A stretch of 38,447 nt of DNA, from NCBI RefSeq assembly GCF_013280495.1, contig NZ_JABSSX010000020.1, positions 1 through 38,447 of the forward strand, read 5' to 3'. Position numbers and translations under genes: made by a program. Source of the stretch: Brevibacterium permense. GTDB lineage: Bacteria > Actinomycetota > Actinomycetes > Actinomycetales > Brevibacteriaceae. Shown one piece after another: positions 15,274 through 23,325 of this stretch (within the stretch, counting starts at the first letter, position 1; every line of letters begins with the position of its first letter). The notes beneath the pieces are model-generated. The model saw only the letters and a program-made list of their open reading frames with translations, was not told where the DNA came from and made no database searches.

Positions 15274-16707
15274 TCAGCTCAGCTGATCCTCCATGTCGAT
15301 CTCCGAGGTGTCCTTGGCCAGCCACAGGGCGATGATCGTAAGGATCGCTGCGGCGATGATGTAGAGGCCGCAGTAGAAGATCGACTCTCCTTCGGCCTGC
15401 CACAGAGCGACCATGGCGAACGGTGCGGGACCGGCCCCGATGACGCTGGACATGTTGTACGAGATCGCCGATCCGGTGTAGCGGACGTTGGCGGGGAAGA
15501 GCTCCGGCAGGTACGCGGCCATCGGTCCGAAGGTCAGCCCCATGAGGATGAAGCCGACGATGAGACCGATGATGACTCCCGGGGTGCCGGCGTTGAACAG
15601 GGCGTTGACGACGAGTCCGTAGGCGGCGATGAGCACGGTCACCCCCAGCAGCATCTTCCGGCGGCCCAGCTTCTCCGCCAGTGGTCCGGAGACGACGGTG
15701 AAGATGCCGAAGAACACGACGCCGATGATGAGGTAGGTGAGGAACTCGTTCTTCGTGTACCCCAGCCCTGCGACGAAGCCCGCAGGGTCGAAGGTCTTCC
15801 CGGCCGCCTCGGCGGCGGTCTGAGCCTGTTCGGGGGTGGCCGGCGAGGTGCCGTAGGTGAGGGTGAACGCGGTCATGAAGTAGAAGATCACGTAGGTCGC
15901 GAGCATGATGAACGTGCCGAGGATGAGCGGCTTCCAGCTCGTGGCGAAGACCCGCCCGAGCGGGGCCTTCGAGATCTGCTGCTTCTGAGCGACGAGCTGG
16001 AACGCCGGGGTCTCCATGAGCGACATGCGGACATAGAGGCCGACGGCGACGAGCAGGGCCGAGAGCAGGAATGGGATGCGCCAGCCCCAGGCGAGGAATG
16101 CCTCGGGGGAGGTCCAGGTGCCGAGGGCGACGAAGAGCAGGTTCGCGATGATGAAGCCGACGGGGGCGCCGAGTTGTGGGAAGGTGCCCCAGATGGCGCG
16201 TTTGCCCTTCGGGGCATTCTCGGTGGCCAGCAGTGCCGCGCCCGACCATTCGCCGCCGAGGCCGACACCCTGGCAGAAGCGCAGGAGGACGAGGAACAGC
16301 GGCGCGAGGACGACCCAGCCCGGGGTGCTGGCGGTCGGCAGCAGGCCGATGAGGAAGGTGCCGATGCCCATGATGAGCAGGGAGGCGATGAGCGTCTTCT
16401 TCCGGCCGATGCGGTCACCGAAGTGACCGAAGATGATCGAACCGAGGGGGCGGGCGACGAAGGCGACGCCGAAGATCGCGAACGAGCTCAGCAGCTGAGT
16501 CGTCGATGTCTGATTGGGGAAGAAGAGGGCCGGGAAGACCAGCGAGGAGGCCGTGGCGTAGGCGTAGAAATCGAAGAACTCGATCGTGGTGCCGACCATC
16601 GAGGCGGTCAGGACCTTGCCGCGGGTGTTGTTCTTCCGAGTCGCCGCGATCGCGTCGTCGACCCCGGGTGCCGAGGAGGGATTCTCCGGCTGTGTTTCGG
16701 TGGACAT
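15274..16707 (-). CDS. MHS-family MFS metabolite:H+ symporter
   Basis: About 477 residues with 12 predicted helices. MHS hallmarks are TTIEFFDFYAYATASSLVFP in helix 1, the loop FGHFGDRIGRKKTL, RFCQGVGLGGEWSGAALLATE, and RYTGSAISYN late in the protein. The family moves organic acids such as shikimate, protocatechuate or dicarboxylates, and betaines, with protons. The ATG at 16707 has GGAG 9 bases upstream; the longer frame begins in noncoding DNA. A 12/15 match to the motif shared by pobA and the iclR-type gene lies at 16848-16862 in the same orientation, so this is probably an aromatic-acid importer under the same regulator. A strong terminator follows the stop. Confidence 0.9.
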   Translation of the reverse strand: MSTETQPENPSSAPGVDDAIAATRKNNTRGKVLTASMVGTTIEFFDFYAYATASSLVFPALFFPNQTSTTQLLSSFAIFGVAFVARPLGSIIFGHFGDRIGRKKTLIASLLIMGIGTFLIGLLPTASTPGWVVLAPLFLVLLRFCQGVGLGGEWSGAALLATENAPKGKRAIWGTFPQLGAPVGFIIANLLFVALGTWTSPEAFLAWGWRIPFLLSALLVAVGLYVRMSLMETPAFQLVAQKQQISKAPLGRVFATSWKPLILGTFIMLATYVIFYFMTAFTLTYGTSPATPEQAQTAAEAAGKTFDPAGFVAGLGYTKNEFLTYLIIGVVFFGIFTVVSGPLAEKLGRRKMLLGVTVLIAAYGLVVNALFNAGTPGVIIGLIVGFILMGLTFGPMAAYLPELFPANVRYTGSAISYNMSSVIGAGPAPFAMVALWQAEGESIFYCGLYIIAAAILTIIALWLAKDTSEIDMEDQLS

Positions 16708-16824
16708 GGTGGTGCTCCGCTGTTTCGTGAGTGCAGGCACGGGCGGGTGGTCCGTGCCGATGGAAAAGGCCGTCGGCGCTGTGCCAGGCACAGCGTCGAC
16801 GGCGACGAATAGACACTACGCCCG

Positions 16825-16862
16825 TCTCACAGAACGCGATTTCCGAGTCTCACCGAATGAGA
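16825..16862 (-). promoter_or_regulatory. Candidate IclR operator upstream of the MHS transporter
   Basis: TCTCACCGAATGAGA (16848-16862) is a near-perfect inverted repeat (TCTCA-N5-TGAGA) and matches 12 of 15 positions of the motif at 24576 and 31305. A second, weaker copy, TCTCACAGAACGCGA, starts 23 bases away at 16825. Both lie upstream of the minus-strand transporter, and TAGTGT (about 16812-16817) could be its -10. Confidence 0.5.
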
Positions 16863-16904
16863 TTACTAGGTGGTCGAAGTGTTCCGGACGACTCGGACGG
16901 GCGG

Positions 16905-17660
16905 TCAGTCGGCGGTGGTGACCTCGGCGATCGTCACCTTCTCTTTGGGTGCGCCGTCGCCGGCACCGGAGTCTGTGCCCTTGGCAGCGAGATCCGCGAC
17001 GGTCTTCGTGCTCTTCTCATCCAGCTGTCCGAACACGGTGTAGTCGGGCGGCAGCGAGCTGTCGTCGTAGACGACGAAGAACTGGGAGCCGTTCGTATCC
17101 GGGCCGGAGTTCGCCATGGCCAGAGTGCCGGCCGGGTAGGTTTCGGAGCCGTCGAGCTCATCGGCGAACGAGTAGCCTGGGCCGCCGGAGCCGGTGCCTG
17201 TGGGGTCGCCGCATTGGAGGACGAAGATGCCCTCGGTGGTCAGGCGGTGGCATTCGGTGTCGTCGAAGTACTTCTGCGCGGCCAGAGACAGGAAGCTGTT
17301 GACGGTGCACGGAGCGCGATCGGCATCAAGGGTCACCGCGAGGTCCCCGGCGCTCGTCGCCACGGTGGCATCGACGCTGCCTTTTGCCTGCGGCTTCTCT
17401 TCAGGAGCGTCGACTTCCTTCGCGCCGGACTGCGAGTCAGCAGGGTAGGAGCAGGTTCCCGCAGCGGCCGAGGTGTCCGATCCTTCAGAGGACTCGCCGG
17501 AGTCCCCTTCGGAATCAGACGATCCGCATCCGCTCAGCAGCAGAAGGGCGAGGACGGCGAAAGCAGCGAGGGTCAGCACAAGGGCTGCTTTCGGGCGACG
17601 GGTCGATTCATCCGAGTGGCGGGTCAGAGCATGAGAGCGACTGGGCGCAGGGTGATCCAT
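16905..17660 (-). CDS. Lipoprotein cyclophilin-type peptidyl-prolyl isomerase
   Basis: A 251-residue cyclophilin-type prolyl isomerase destined for the cell surface. After a 25-residue charged tail comes a hydrophobic stretch ending in the lipobox LSGC (Cys45), then a Ser/Glu/Gly linker and the cyclophilin domain (about 95-250). That domain contains CTVNSFLSLA, FDDTECHRL, the FVLQCGDPTGTGSGGPGY core, AMANSGPDTNGSQFF and YTVFGQL. The usual catalytic Arg sits in CHRL. It probably helps fold secreted proteins. TACGAT ends 6 bases before the ATG at 17660, suggesting a leaderless transcript with no ribosome site. An inverted repeat at 17689-17735 covers its -35 region. Confidence 0.9.
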   Translation of the reverse strand: MDHPAPSRSHALTRHSDESTRRPKAALVLTLAAFAVLALLLLSGCGSSDSEGDSGESSEGSDTSAAAGTCSYPADSQSGAKEVDAPEEKPQAKGSVDATVATSAGDLAVTLDADRAPCTVNSFLSLAAQKYFDDTECHRLTTEGIFVLQCGDPTGTGSGGPGYSFADELDGSETYPAGTLAMANSGPDTNGSQFFVVYDDSSLPPDYTVFGQLDEKSTKTVADLAAKGTDSGAGDGAPKEKVTIAEVTTAD

Positions 17661-17688
17661 GCGTTCATCGTATCGGCACTCAAACGTA

Positions 17689-17735
17689 GGTCACCATCGG
17701 ATACTTTCAGCGCCGAGAAGTATCCGATAGCGACC
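17689..17735 (-). promoter_or_regulatory. Long inverted repeat between DHA1 transporter and cyclophilin
   Basis: The arms are GGTC-(ACC)-ATCGGATACTT (17689-17706) and AAGTATCCGAT-(AGC)-GACC (17718-17735), giving 15 paired bases per arm, a 3-base bulge and an 11-base loop. No T-run follows. It may terminate the upstream transporter, but it also overlaps the expected -35 of the cyclophilin promoter, so an operator is possible. Confidence 0.55.
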
Positions 17736-17767
17736 TGGATTTGCCGCAAGGCCGACAGCCCAAGGAC

Positions 17768-18979
17768 TCAGGTCTCGACGGAGGTGCGGGTGCTCGGGTC
17801 GGGGGAGCCGCCTCGGCGAAGGAAGATCGCAACGGAGATGACGATGAGCCCGGACACGCACAGGCCCACGCCCACCCACGCCGGTGCACGGTAGCCGAGG
17901 CCGGCGGTGATGACGATTCCGCCCAGCCACGCGCCGAGCGCATTGGCGAGGTTGAAGGCGGCATGGTTCATGGCCGCGGACAGGCTCGGGGCGTCATGGG
18001 ATTCGCGGAACAGACGCATCTGCAGGGCCGTGGTGATCATCGACCCGGAGATGCCGATGAGGAAGAGGGCGATGATCGCAATGGCCGCGATGTGGGTGAA
18101 GGCGCCGAATGCGGCGAGCACGAGAGCCGAGAGGATCATGCCGCCGGTCGCCGAGCGCTCGATGGACTTGTCGACCAGGGGTCCTGCAATCAGAGATCCG
18201 GCGGTCATGCCCAGGCCGTAGACGGCGAGCACCCACGGGATCGCGACGCTGGGGACGCCGGCGACGTCGGTCATCGTCGGGGTGATGTAGGTGTAGACGG
18301 CGAACATTCCGCCGAAGCCGACTGATCCGGCAACGAGGGTGAGGATGATCTGGACGCGACCGAGCGCCTTGATCTCACCGCGGGCCGAGGGCACCGCGCC
18401 GAGCTTCACGCGCGGAACGCCGACGGCGACCATGATGACGGTGAGCACTCCGAGACCGGCGACGAGGGCGTAGGCGCTGCGCCATCCGAGCATATTGCCG
18501 AGGGCTGCGGCGAAGGGCACGCCGAAGATGTTCGCGATCGTCAGGCCGAGCATGACGCGTGACATGGCCCGGCCGCGGCGGTTGGCCGGGACGAGGGAGG
18601 CGGCGACGACGGCTCCGATGCCCAGGTAGGCTCCGTGCGGCAGACCGGAGACGAAGCGCGCGATGTTGAACAGCCCGGCCGTCGGGGCGAGCATCGAGGC
18701 GAGGTTGCCCAGAGCGAAGAGACCCATCATGCACAGGAGCAGCAACTTGCGGTCCATGTGCGCGGCGATGGTCGTGATCAGGGGTGCGCCGACGACGACG
18801 CCGATCGCATAGAACGACACCGCATGTCCGGCCTGGGGGACCGTGATGCCCAGCTCCTCGGCGATCATCGGCAGAAGGCCCATGGTCGCGAATTCGGTCA
18901 CTCCGATGGCGAAGGCGCCGATCGCCAAGGCGAAGACGGCGAACTTGTAGACTCCGCGGGAGACCGGGGCATCACTCAT
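17768..18979 (-). CDS. DHA1-type MFS exporter (AraJ-like)
   Basis: A 403-residue, 12-helix major facilitator of the arabinose-efflux/DHA1 group. The N-terminus FAIGVTEFATMGLLPMIAEE is the classic first-helix signature of AraJ/YdhP/PbuE-like proteins. HMDRKLLLL forms the loop between helices 2 and 3, and RFVSGLPHGAYLG is motif-like in helix 4. Members export sugars, nucleosides or drugs; the substrate is unknown. AAGGAG lies 5 bases before the ATG. It lies about 110 bases after pcaL on the same strand, so it may be read through from the pob/pca operon or have its own promoter. The inverted repeat at 17689-17735 follows its stop. Confidence 0.88.
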   Translation of the reverse strand: MSDAPVSRGVYKFAVFALAIGAFAIGVTEFATMGLLPMIAEELGITVPQAGHAVSFYAIGVVVGAPLITTIAAHMDRKLLLLCMMGLFALGNLASMLAPTAGLFNIARFVSGLPHGAYLGIGAVVAASLVPANRRGRAMSRVMLGLTIANIFGVPFAAALGNMLGWRSAYALVAGLGVLTVIMVAVGVPRVKLGAVPSARGEIKALGRVQIILTLVAGSVGFGGMFAVYTYITPTMTDVAGVPSVAIPWVLAVYGLGMTAGSLIAGPLVDKSIERSATGGMILSALVLAAFGAFTHIAAIAIIALFLIGISGSMITTALQMRLFRESHDAPSLSAAMNHAAFNLANALGAWLGGIVITAGLGYRAPAWVGVGLCVSGLIVISVAIFLRRGGSPDPSTRTSVET

Positions 18980-19087
18980 GGGACTCCTTCAAGGAAACAC
19001 GGGATCGGGGAGGCAACCGCACCAGCCTATTGCCCTCAGCGGTGCCTCGGAAGCCCTCGGGCGCCCAATGTGACGATTCGAACAGCC

Positions 19088-19135
19088 TCAGTCGACGTTC
19101 GCTTCCTCGACGTTCGCTTCCTCGGCGTTCGCTTC
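19088..19135 (-). repeat. 15-bp tandem repeat at the 3' end of pcaL
   Basis: Three copies of a 15-base unit resembling TCGACGTTCGCTTCC (plus-strand reading, one or two differences between copies) encode the repeated EAN(A/V)E tail of PcaL just before the stop. The frame is kept, since the unit is five codons. Confidence 0.7.
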
Positions 19136-20440
19136 CCCGGCTTCGTATTCGGCCAGAGCCTGCGAGGCGACGGAGAAGGCGGTGTTCGCGCTCGGCACGG
19201 AGCAGTAGATGGCCGACTGGAGGAGGACCTCCTTGATCTCATCGCGGGTGAGCCCGTTGCGCAGCGCAGCCTTGACGTGCATCGCCAGCTCCGCCTCGTG
19301 ACCACCTGCGATCATCGCCGTGAGCGTGATCGCCGAGCGCATCCGCCGCTCCAGGCCCGGCCGAGTCCAGATCTCACCCCAGGCGTAGCGGGTGATGAGG
19401 TCCTGGAAGTCGCTCGTGAAATCGTCGACTTTCGCATTCGCGCGGTCGACATGGGCATCGGAGAGCACCTGCCGTCGCACGGCCATTCCCGCCTCGCGCA
19501 CGTCGTCGCGGCTTGCCTCCCGCGGCCCCGAGGCGGTCGGCAGGTCGGCCGACGAATCGCCTGCGGCAGTCGCGCCCGCACCGCCGGTGCCGCCGGCCCC
19601 TGCACCGAGTCCCTTGCCCTGCAGAAAGTCAGCGAGCAGACCCGCGGTCACGACCGGAGCCTCGGCCGGCACCAGGTGGGCGGCGCCGTCGATGACCTCG
19701 AGCAGCGCCCCGGGAACTCCGTTTGCGATCTCGGCGAGCTTCGTCGCCGGAGTCGGCTGGTCCTGAGAGCCCGCGACTGCGAGCAGGGGACGCGTGATCT
19801 CGGGCAGTCGTGCGCGGACATCGAAGTCGGCCAGCGCATAGCAGAGAGCGGCATAGGAGAAGCGGTCGGCGTCCTGCAGCGAGTGCAGGAGCGCGGCCGA
19901 GGCCTCCGGTTCCCGGTCCATGAACCCTTCCCCGAACCAGCGCTGTGCCGAACCGATGACCTGAGTCGGGGTGCCCGAGGTCGCCACCGTCTGGGCGCGT
20001 TCCTCCCAGGCCGCGGCCTCACCGATCTTCGCCCCCGTGCAGAAGACAGCGATGCGGCCGAAGCGATCCCCGTGATCGAGCGCCAGCTGCAGGGCCGTTG
20101 CTCCGCCGATCGAATCTCCCGCGAGGTCGACGGGAGCGCCGGGGGCGGCCACATCAGGAAGGACCCGATCGAGGGTGCCCAGGACCGCCTCGGCGAGGTC
20201 GGACATCGTCATCCGCGGGGCAATGGACATCCCCGCTGGGACATCGATCGGTGCCGAACGGCCGTGACCGGGCAGGTCGATGCCGATGACCGTCGTCTCC
20301 GGACTGAGCGCGGTCAGTTCGGTGGCGGCCTGCTGCCATAGGGCTGCCACGGAGGTGCCCAACGAAGGCAGGACGACGAGCACTCGGGCATCGGCAGCGG
20401 GGGAAGCGGGTGCGGCAAGAACGGATGCGGTGAGGTCCAT
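19088..20440 (-). CDS. pcaL: PcaL: 3-oxoadipate enol-lactonase / 4-carboxymuconolactone decarboxylase fusion
   Basis: A bifunctional protein of about 450 residues joining PcaD and PcaC, the form typical of actinobacteria. The N-terminal alpha/beta-hydrolase has the nucleophile elbow GDSIGGAT and a late catalytic His in DGAAHLVP. A Gly/Ala linker leads to the carboxymuconolactone decarboxylase domain (from about 315), with HEAELAMHVKAALRNGLT and CSVPSANTAF. It converts 4-carboxymuconolactone to 3-oxoadipate. The tail EANAEEANVEEANVD comes from a 15-bp tandem repeat. The ATG at 20440 is preferred to the GTG at 20467, although neither has a strong ribosome site. It is the last recognised gene of the pob/pca operon; the CoA-transferase and thiolase genes are not in the window. 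Confidence 0.93.
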   Translation of the reverse strand: MDLTASVLAAPASPAADARVLVVLPSLGTSVAALWQQAATELTALSPETTVIGIDLPGHGRSAPIDVPAGMSIAPRMTMSDLAEAVLGTLDRVLPDVAAPGAPVDLAGDSIGGATALQLALDHGDRFGRIAVFCTGAKIGEAAAWEERAQTVATSGTPTQVIGSAQRWFGEGFMDREPEASAALLHSLQDADRFSYAALCYALADFDVRARLPEITRPLLAVAGSQDQPTPATKLAEIANGVPGALLEVIDGAAHLVPAEAPVVTAGLLADFLQGKGLGAGAGGTGGAGATAAGDSSADLPTASGPREASRDDVREAGMAVRRQVLSDAHVDRANAKVDDFTSDFQDLITRYAWGEIWTRPGLERRMRSAITLTAMIAGGHEAELAMHVKAALRNGLTRDEIKEVLLQSAIYCSVPSANTAFSVASQALAEYEAGEANAEEANVEEANVD

Positions 20441-20484
20441 GGGTGTCACTTTCTTCGGTTGGTTCACAAGTTGAAAAACAGGTC

Positions 20485-21855
20485 TCAGTCGAAGGGCGGC
20501 AGGTTGATCTCCTGCGGTCCGGAACTGTCGATGGTCGCCAGGATGGTACGGCGGATGTCCTCGGCCTCACCGAGGTAGGACTCGGGGGTGAAGAATTCCT
20601 CGATTCCATCCTCGTCGCCGATCTCCGCGCGAAGTGCTGCGACAGGGTCGGAGCCGGGGGCGATGATGGCTGCGCGGGTGTCTTTGTCGATCCGATCGCC
20701 GAAGACGATGCCGAGCTTCTCCCCATAGATCCCAGGGGAGGCGGCCTCGAGGTTTGCGCGCATGGCCTCGGCGTTGACCCGCAGGCCCGCGATCATCTCG
20801 TCGAGCATGATCAGCGAGGAGATCGCCAGGGTCATAAGCTCGGACAAGGCCGGCCACTCGGCATGCCAGGCGCCGTCGGAGCGTTCTTCGATGGCTTCGG
20901 CGGCGGCCGTGGTCAGGGTGGACAGTGATCCGGGGACGCGCATTCCGTTGCGGTGGAGCAGCACCGCCGAGGTGGGATTCGACTTGTGCGGCATCGTCGA
21001 GGACCCGCCGGTGGAGGCCAGGGACAGCTCACCGATCTCGGGGCGCACGCCGATGAGGACGTCGCGGGCGATGGAGGCCCCGACGGTGACGCACTGGGCG
21101 AGGTGGGAGCCCCAAGACAGGATGCGCACGCGATCGGTGTGCCAAGGGACGGGGACCTGTGTGAGCGCCGCATCGGGACCGACCATCTGCACGTGGAATT
21201 CGCGGAGCAGGGATTCGGTGGAGTCGCCGGCGAACCAGCGGATCGCGGCGCGGGTGCCGGCGGCCCCGCCGACCTGCACATAGTCGACGTAGGGTGCCTG
21301 GCCTTGGACTTCATTGACCTCGGCGGCCCAGGCGGCGGCTTTGAGGCCGAAGGTCGTCGGCAGGGCCGGCTGGGTGAGTGTGCGGGCCAGGCACAGGGTC
21401 TTCGCGTGAGCGTCGGAGAGTTCGACGAGGGAGGCGCCGATGACTTCGAGCCTGGCCTGCATCTGCTGCACGACGCGGGAGACGAGCAGGCCGATCGCCG
21501 TATCGATGACGTCTTGGCTGGTCAGTCCCCGGTGCAGACATCGCGCGGCCTCGGGGGAGAGTCGGGAGCGGACGCGGGCGAGGAATGGGATGAGCGGGTT
21601 GCCGCCGGATTCGGCGGCCTCACCCAGGGACTCGAGTTCGGTGTGATCGTCCGTGAGCGTGCGGATCGTCGCATCGATGGCGGCGGCCACCTCGGCGCGG
21701 ATCTCCGACGACACCAGCCCCACCCGTCCCTGCGCGACGATCCATGCGGTCTCGACTTGGCCGATCGCGGTGATGAACGCGGCGTCGTCGATGGCTTCGG
21801 ATCCGCGCAGATCGCCGGGGGCGAAGAGGAACCGGGTGTGGGCGGTGTCGGTCAT
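20485..21855 (-). CDS. pcaB: PcaB: 3-carboxy-cis,cis-muconate cycloisomerase
   Basis: A 456-residue member of the fumarase/aspartase superfamily. The signature GSSTMPHKSNP is intact, and TSQDVIDTAIGL and HRGLTSQD mark the other active-site region. It cyclises 3-carboxy-cis,cis-muconate to 4-carboxymuconolactone, directly after the PcaGH reaction. The start at 21855 lies 6 bases after the pcaG stop and has GAGGA about 10 bases upstream, inside pcaG, so the two are translationally linked. It sits between pcaG and pcaL in the operon. The length is close to known PcaB proteins and nothing is missing. Confidence 0.95.
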   Translation of the reverse strand: MTDTAHTRFLFAPGDLRGSEAIDDAAFITAIGQVETAWIVAQGRVGLVSSEIRAEVAAAIDATIRTLTDDHTELESLGEAAESGGNPLIPFLARVRSRLSPEAARCLHRGLTSQDVIDTAIGLLVSRVVQQMQARLEVIGASLVELSDAHAKTLCLARTLTQPALPTTFGLKAAAWAAEVNEVQGQAPYVDYVQVGGAAGTRAAIRWFAGDSTESLLREFHVQMVGPDAALTQVPVPWHTDRVRILSWGSHLAQCVTVGASIARDVLIGVRPEIGELSLASTGGSSTMPHKSNPTSAVLLHRNGMRVPGSLSTLTTAAAEAIEERSDGAWHAEWPALSELMTLAISSLIMLDEMIAGLRVNAEAMRANLEAASPGIYGEKLGIVFGDRIDKDTRAAIIAPGSDPVAALRAEIGDEDGIEEFFTPESYLGEAEDIRRTILATIDSSGPQEINLPPFD

Positions 21856-21861
21856 GTCGCG

Positions 21862-22446
21862 TCAGTCCTCGTGGCTGGGGAAACGGAGGAAGGGGGTTTC
21901 CTCCTCACCCTGCAACCGTATGTCGAAGTGCAGCGATCCGTCAGCCCCTCGAGTGGCGATGAGGCGCGTGCGCTCGTCTTCGTCGAGCGATGACAGGAGC
22001 GGGTCGGCGGCCAGGGCCGCGGTGTCCTCGGGCAGGTAGATGCGGGTGAAGAGGCGGTTGAGCAGCCCGCGGGCGAAGATGACGACGCTGATGAAGGGTG
22101 CCTTGCCCGCCTCGGTGGGGCCGGGGTTGACCGTGGAGAAGCTGAACTCGCCTTCCGGGTCGACGGCGGCGCGGCCGAAGCCGGTGAAGGTGAAGCCGTT
22201 GCGGCGCAGCGATCCCGTCTCGCGGGGGACAGCCCCGTGCTCATCGGGCTGCCAGATTTCGAGGATGGCATCGGGGACCGGGTCACCTGCCCCGTCGAAG
22301 ACGGTTCCCGTCAGCTGCACGGCGCGAGCCGAGCCGGGCGGGACGAGCTCATCGTCGTGCTCGAAGGGCAGTGCGTAGCCGTAGAACGGGCCGACGGTCT
22401 GGCCCGGTGTCGGCGTGAGATCAGGGGTCGTGGGGGTGTCAGTCAT
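21862..22446 (-). CDS. pcaG: PcaG: protocatechuate 3,4-dioxygenase alpha subunit
   Basis: A 194-residue alpha subunit of the intradiol ring-cleavage dioxygenase. Family features are TPGQTVGPFYGYALPF at the N-terminus, the strand EIWQPDEHGAVP and FISVVIFARGLLNRLFTRIYLP. As expected for the alpha chain, it lacks the Tyr/Tyr/His/His iron ligands found in PcaH. Together they open protocatechuate to 3-carboxy-cis,cis-muconate. The ATG at 22446 overlaps the pcaH stop by 8 bases (ATGACTGA). The longer in-frame extension is rejected because it lies inside pcaH. Coupled translation should keep the alpha and beta chains equimolar. Confidence 0.95.
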   Translation of the reverse strand: MTDTPTTPDLTPTPGQTVGPFYGYALPFEHDDELVPPGSARAVQLTGTVFDGAGDPVPDAILEIWQPDEHGAVPRETGSLRRNGFTFTGFGRAAVDPEGEFSFSTVNPGPTEAGKAPFISVVIFARGLLNRLFTRIYLPEDTAALAADPLLSSLDEDERTRLIATRGADGSLHFDIRLQGEEETPFLRFPSHED

Positions 22447-23263
22447 CGTCCTCTTCTTCCATCCAGGTCCGGTTGGAGCCGGTGAGCACGATGTCCCAGT
22501 TGTAGCCCATGAGGAATTCGTGCTCGGTGATGTTGTGGTCATAGGTGGCCACGAGGCGGTCGCGGGCTGATCGGTCGGTGATCGACTGGTAGATCGGGTC
22601 GAGGGCGAAGAGCGGATCCCCGGGGAAGTACATCTGGGTGATCATCCGCTGTGTGAACTCGGACCCGAAGAGCGAGAAGTGGATGTGGGCCGGTCGCCAG
22701 GCGTTGTGGTGGTTCTTCCACGGGTAGGGGCCCGGTTTGATCGTTGTGAACGAGTAGGAGCCGTCGTCGCCGGTCAGGGTGCGGCCGACGCCGGTGAAGT
22801 TCGGGTCGATCGGGGCCGGGTGCTGGTCGCGTTTGTGGATATAGCGTCCGGCCGAGTTCGCCTGCCAGATCTCGACCAGCTGGTTGCGCACGGGGCGGCC
22901 TTCCCCGTCGAGGACCCTGCCGGTGACGCGGATGCGCTCGCCGATGGGTTCGCCGTCGGCCTGGATCGTCAGGTCGGATTCGAGGGTGCCGATGTCCCGG
23001 TGTCCGAAGGCGGGGGAGAAGAGCTCGATCGTCTCGGGGTCGGTGTGGCGAGGATCCTTCGTCGGGTGGCGCAGGATCGATGACCGGTAGGGGCGGTAGT
23101 CCAGCCGAGGCTGGGTCTCGGGCTTCTTGCCGCCGGCGACGTCCTGCTTGTACTGCGCTTCGACGCCGTCGATCTCGGCAGACAGCGTCGCCTGGGATTC
23201 GGCTGCGTCGTCGGGGCCTTTCACGGTCTGATCATCGTTCTCCGAGGACTGGTGCTGACTCAT
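22439..23263 (-). CDS. pcaH: PcaH: protocatechuate 3,4-dioxygenase beta subunit
   Basis: A 274-residue catalytic beta subunit. The non-haem Fe(III) ligands are visible: Tyr in SAGRYIHKRD, Tyr in KPGPYPWKNH and the two His of RPAHIHFSLFG. LTIQADGEPIGERIRVTGRV and LDGEGRPVRNQLVEIWQAN form the beta-sandwich start. The N-terminal 50 residues are hydrophilic and longer than in Pseudomonas. The ATG at 23263 is preferred because AAAGG lies 7 bases upstream; an in-frame ATG at 23299 has no ribosome site, and the much longer frame runs through pobA in another phase. It lies between pobA and pcaG in the operon. Confidence 0.95.
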   Translation of the reverse strand: MSQHQSSENDDQTVKGPDDAAESQATLSAEIDGVEAQYKQDVAGGKKPETQPRLDYRPYRSSILRHPTKDPRHTDPETIELFSPAFGHRDIGTLESDLTIQADGEPIGERIRVTGRVLDGEGRPVRNQLVEIWQANSAGRYIHKRDQHPAPIDPNFTGVGRTLTGDDGSYSFTTIKPGPYPWKNHHNAWRPAHIHFSLFGSEFTQRMITQMYFPGDPLFALDPIYQSITDRSARDRLVATYDHNITEHEFLMGYNWDIVLTGSNRTWMEEEDDD

Positions 23264-23325
23264 CGTCGAACCTTTCTTCGTCTCTTCGTCGGTTGACATC
23301 GTGGTGGGGTCGGTGGGGGTGCGGC

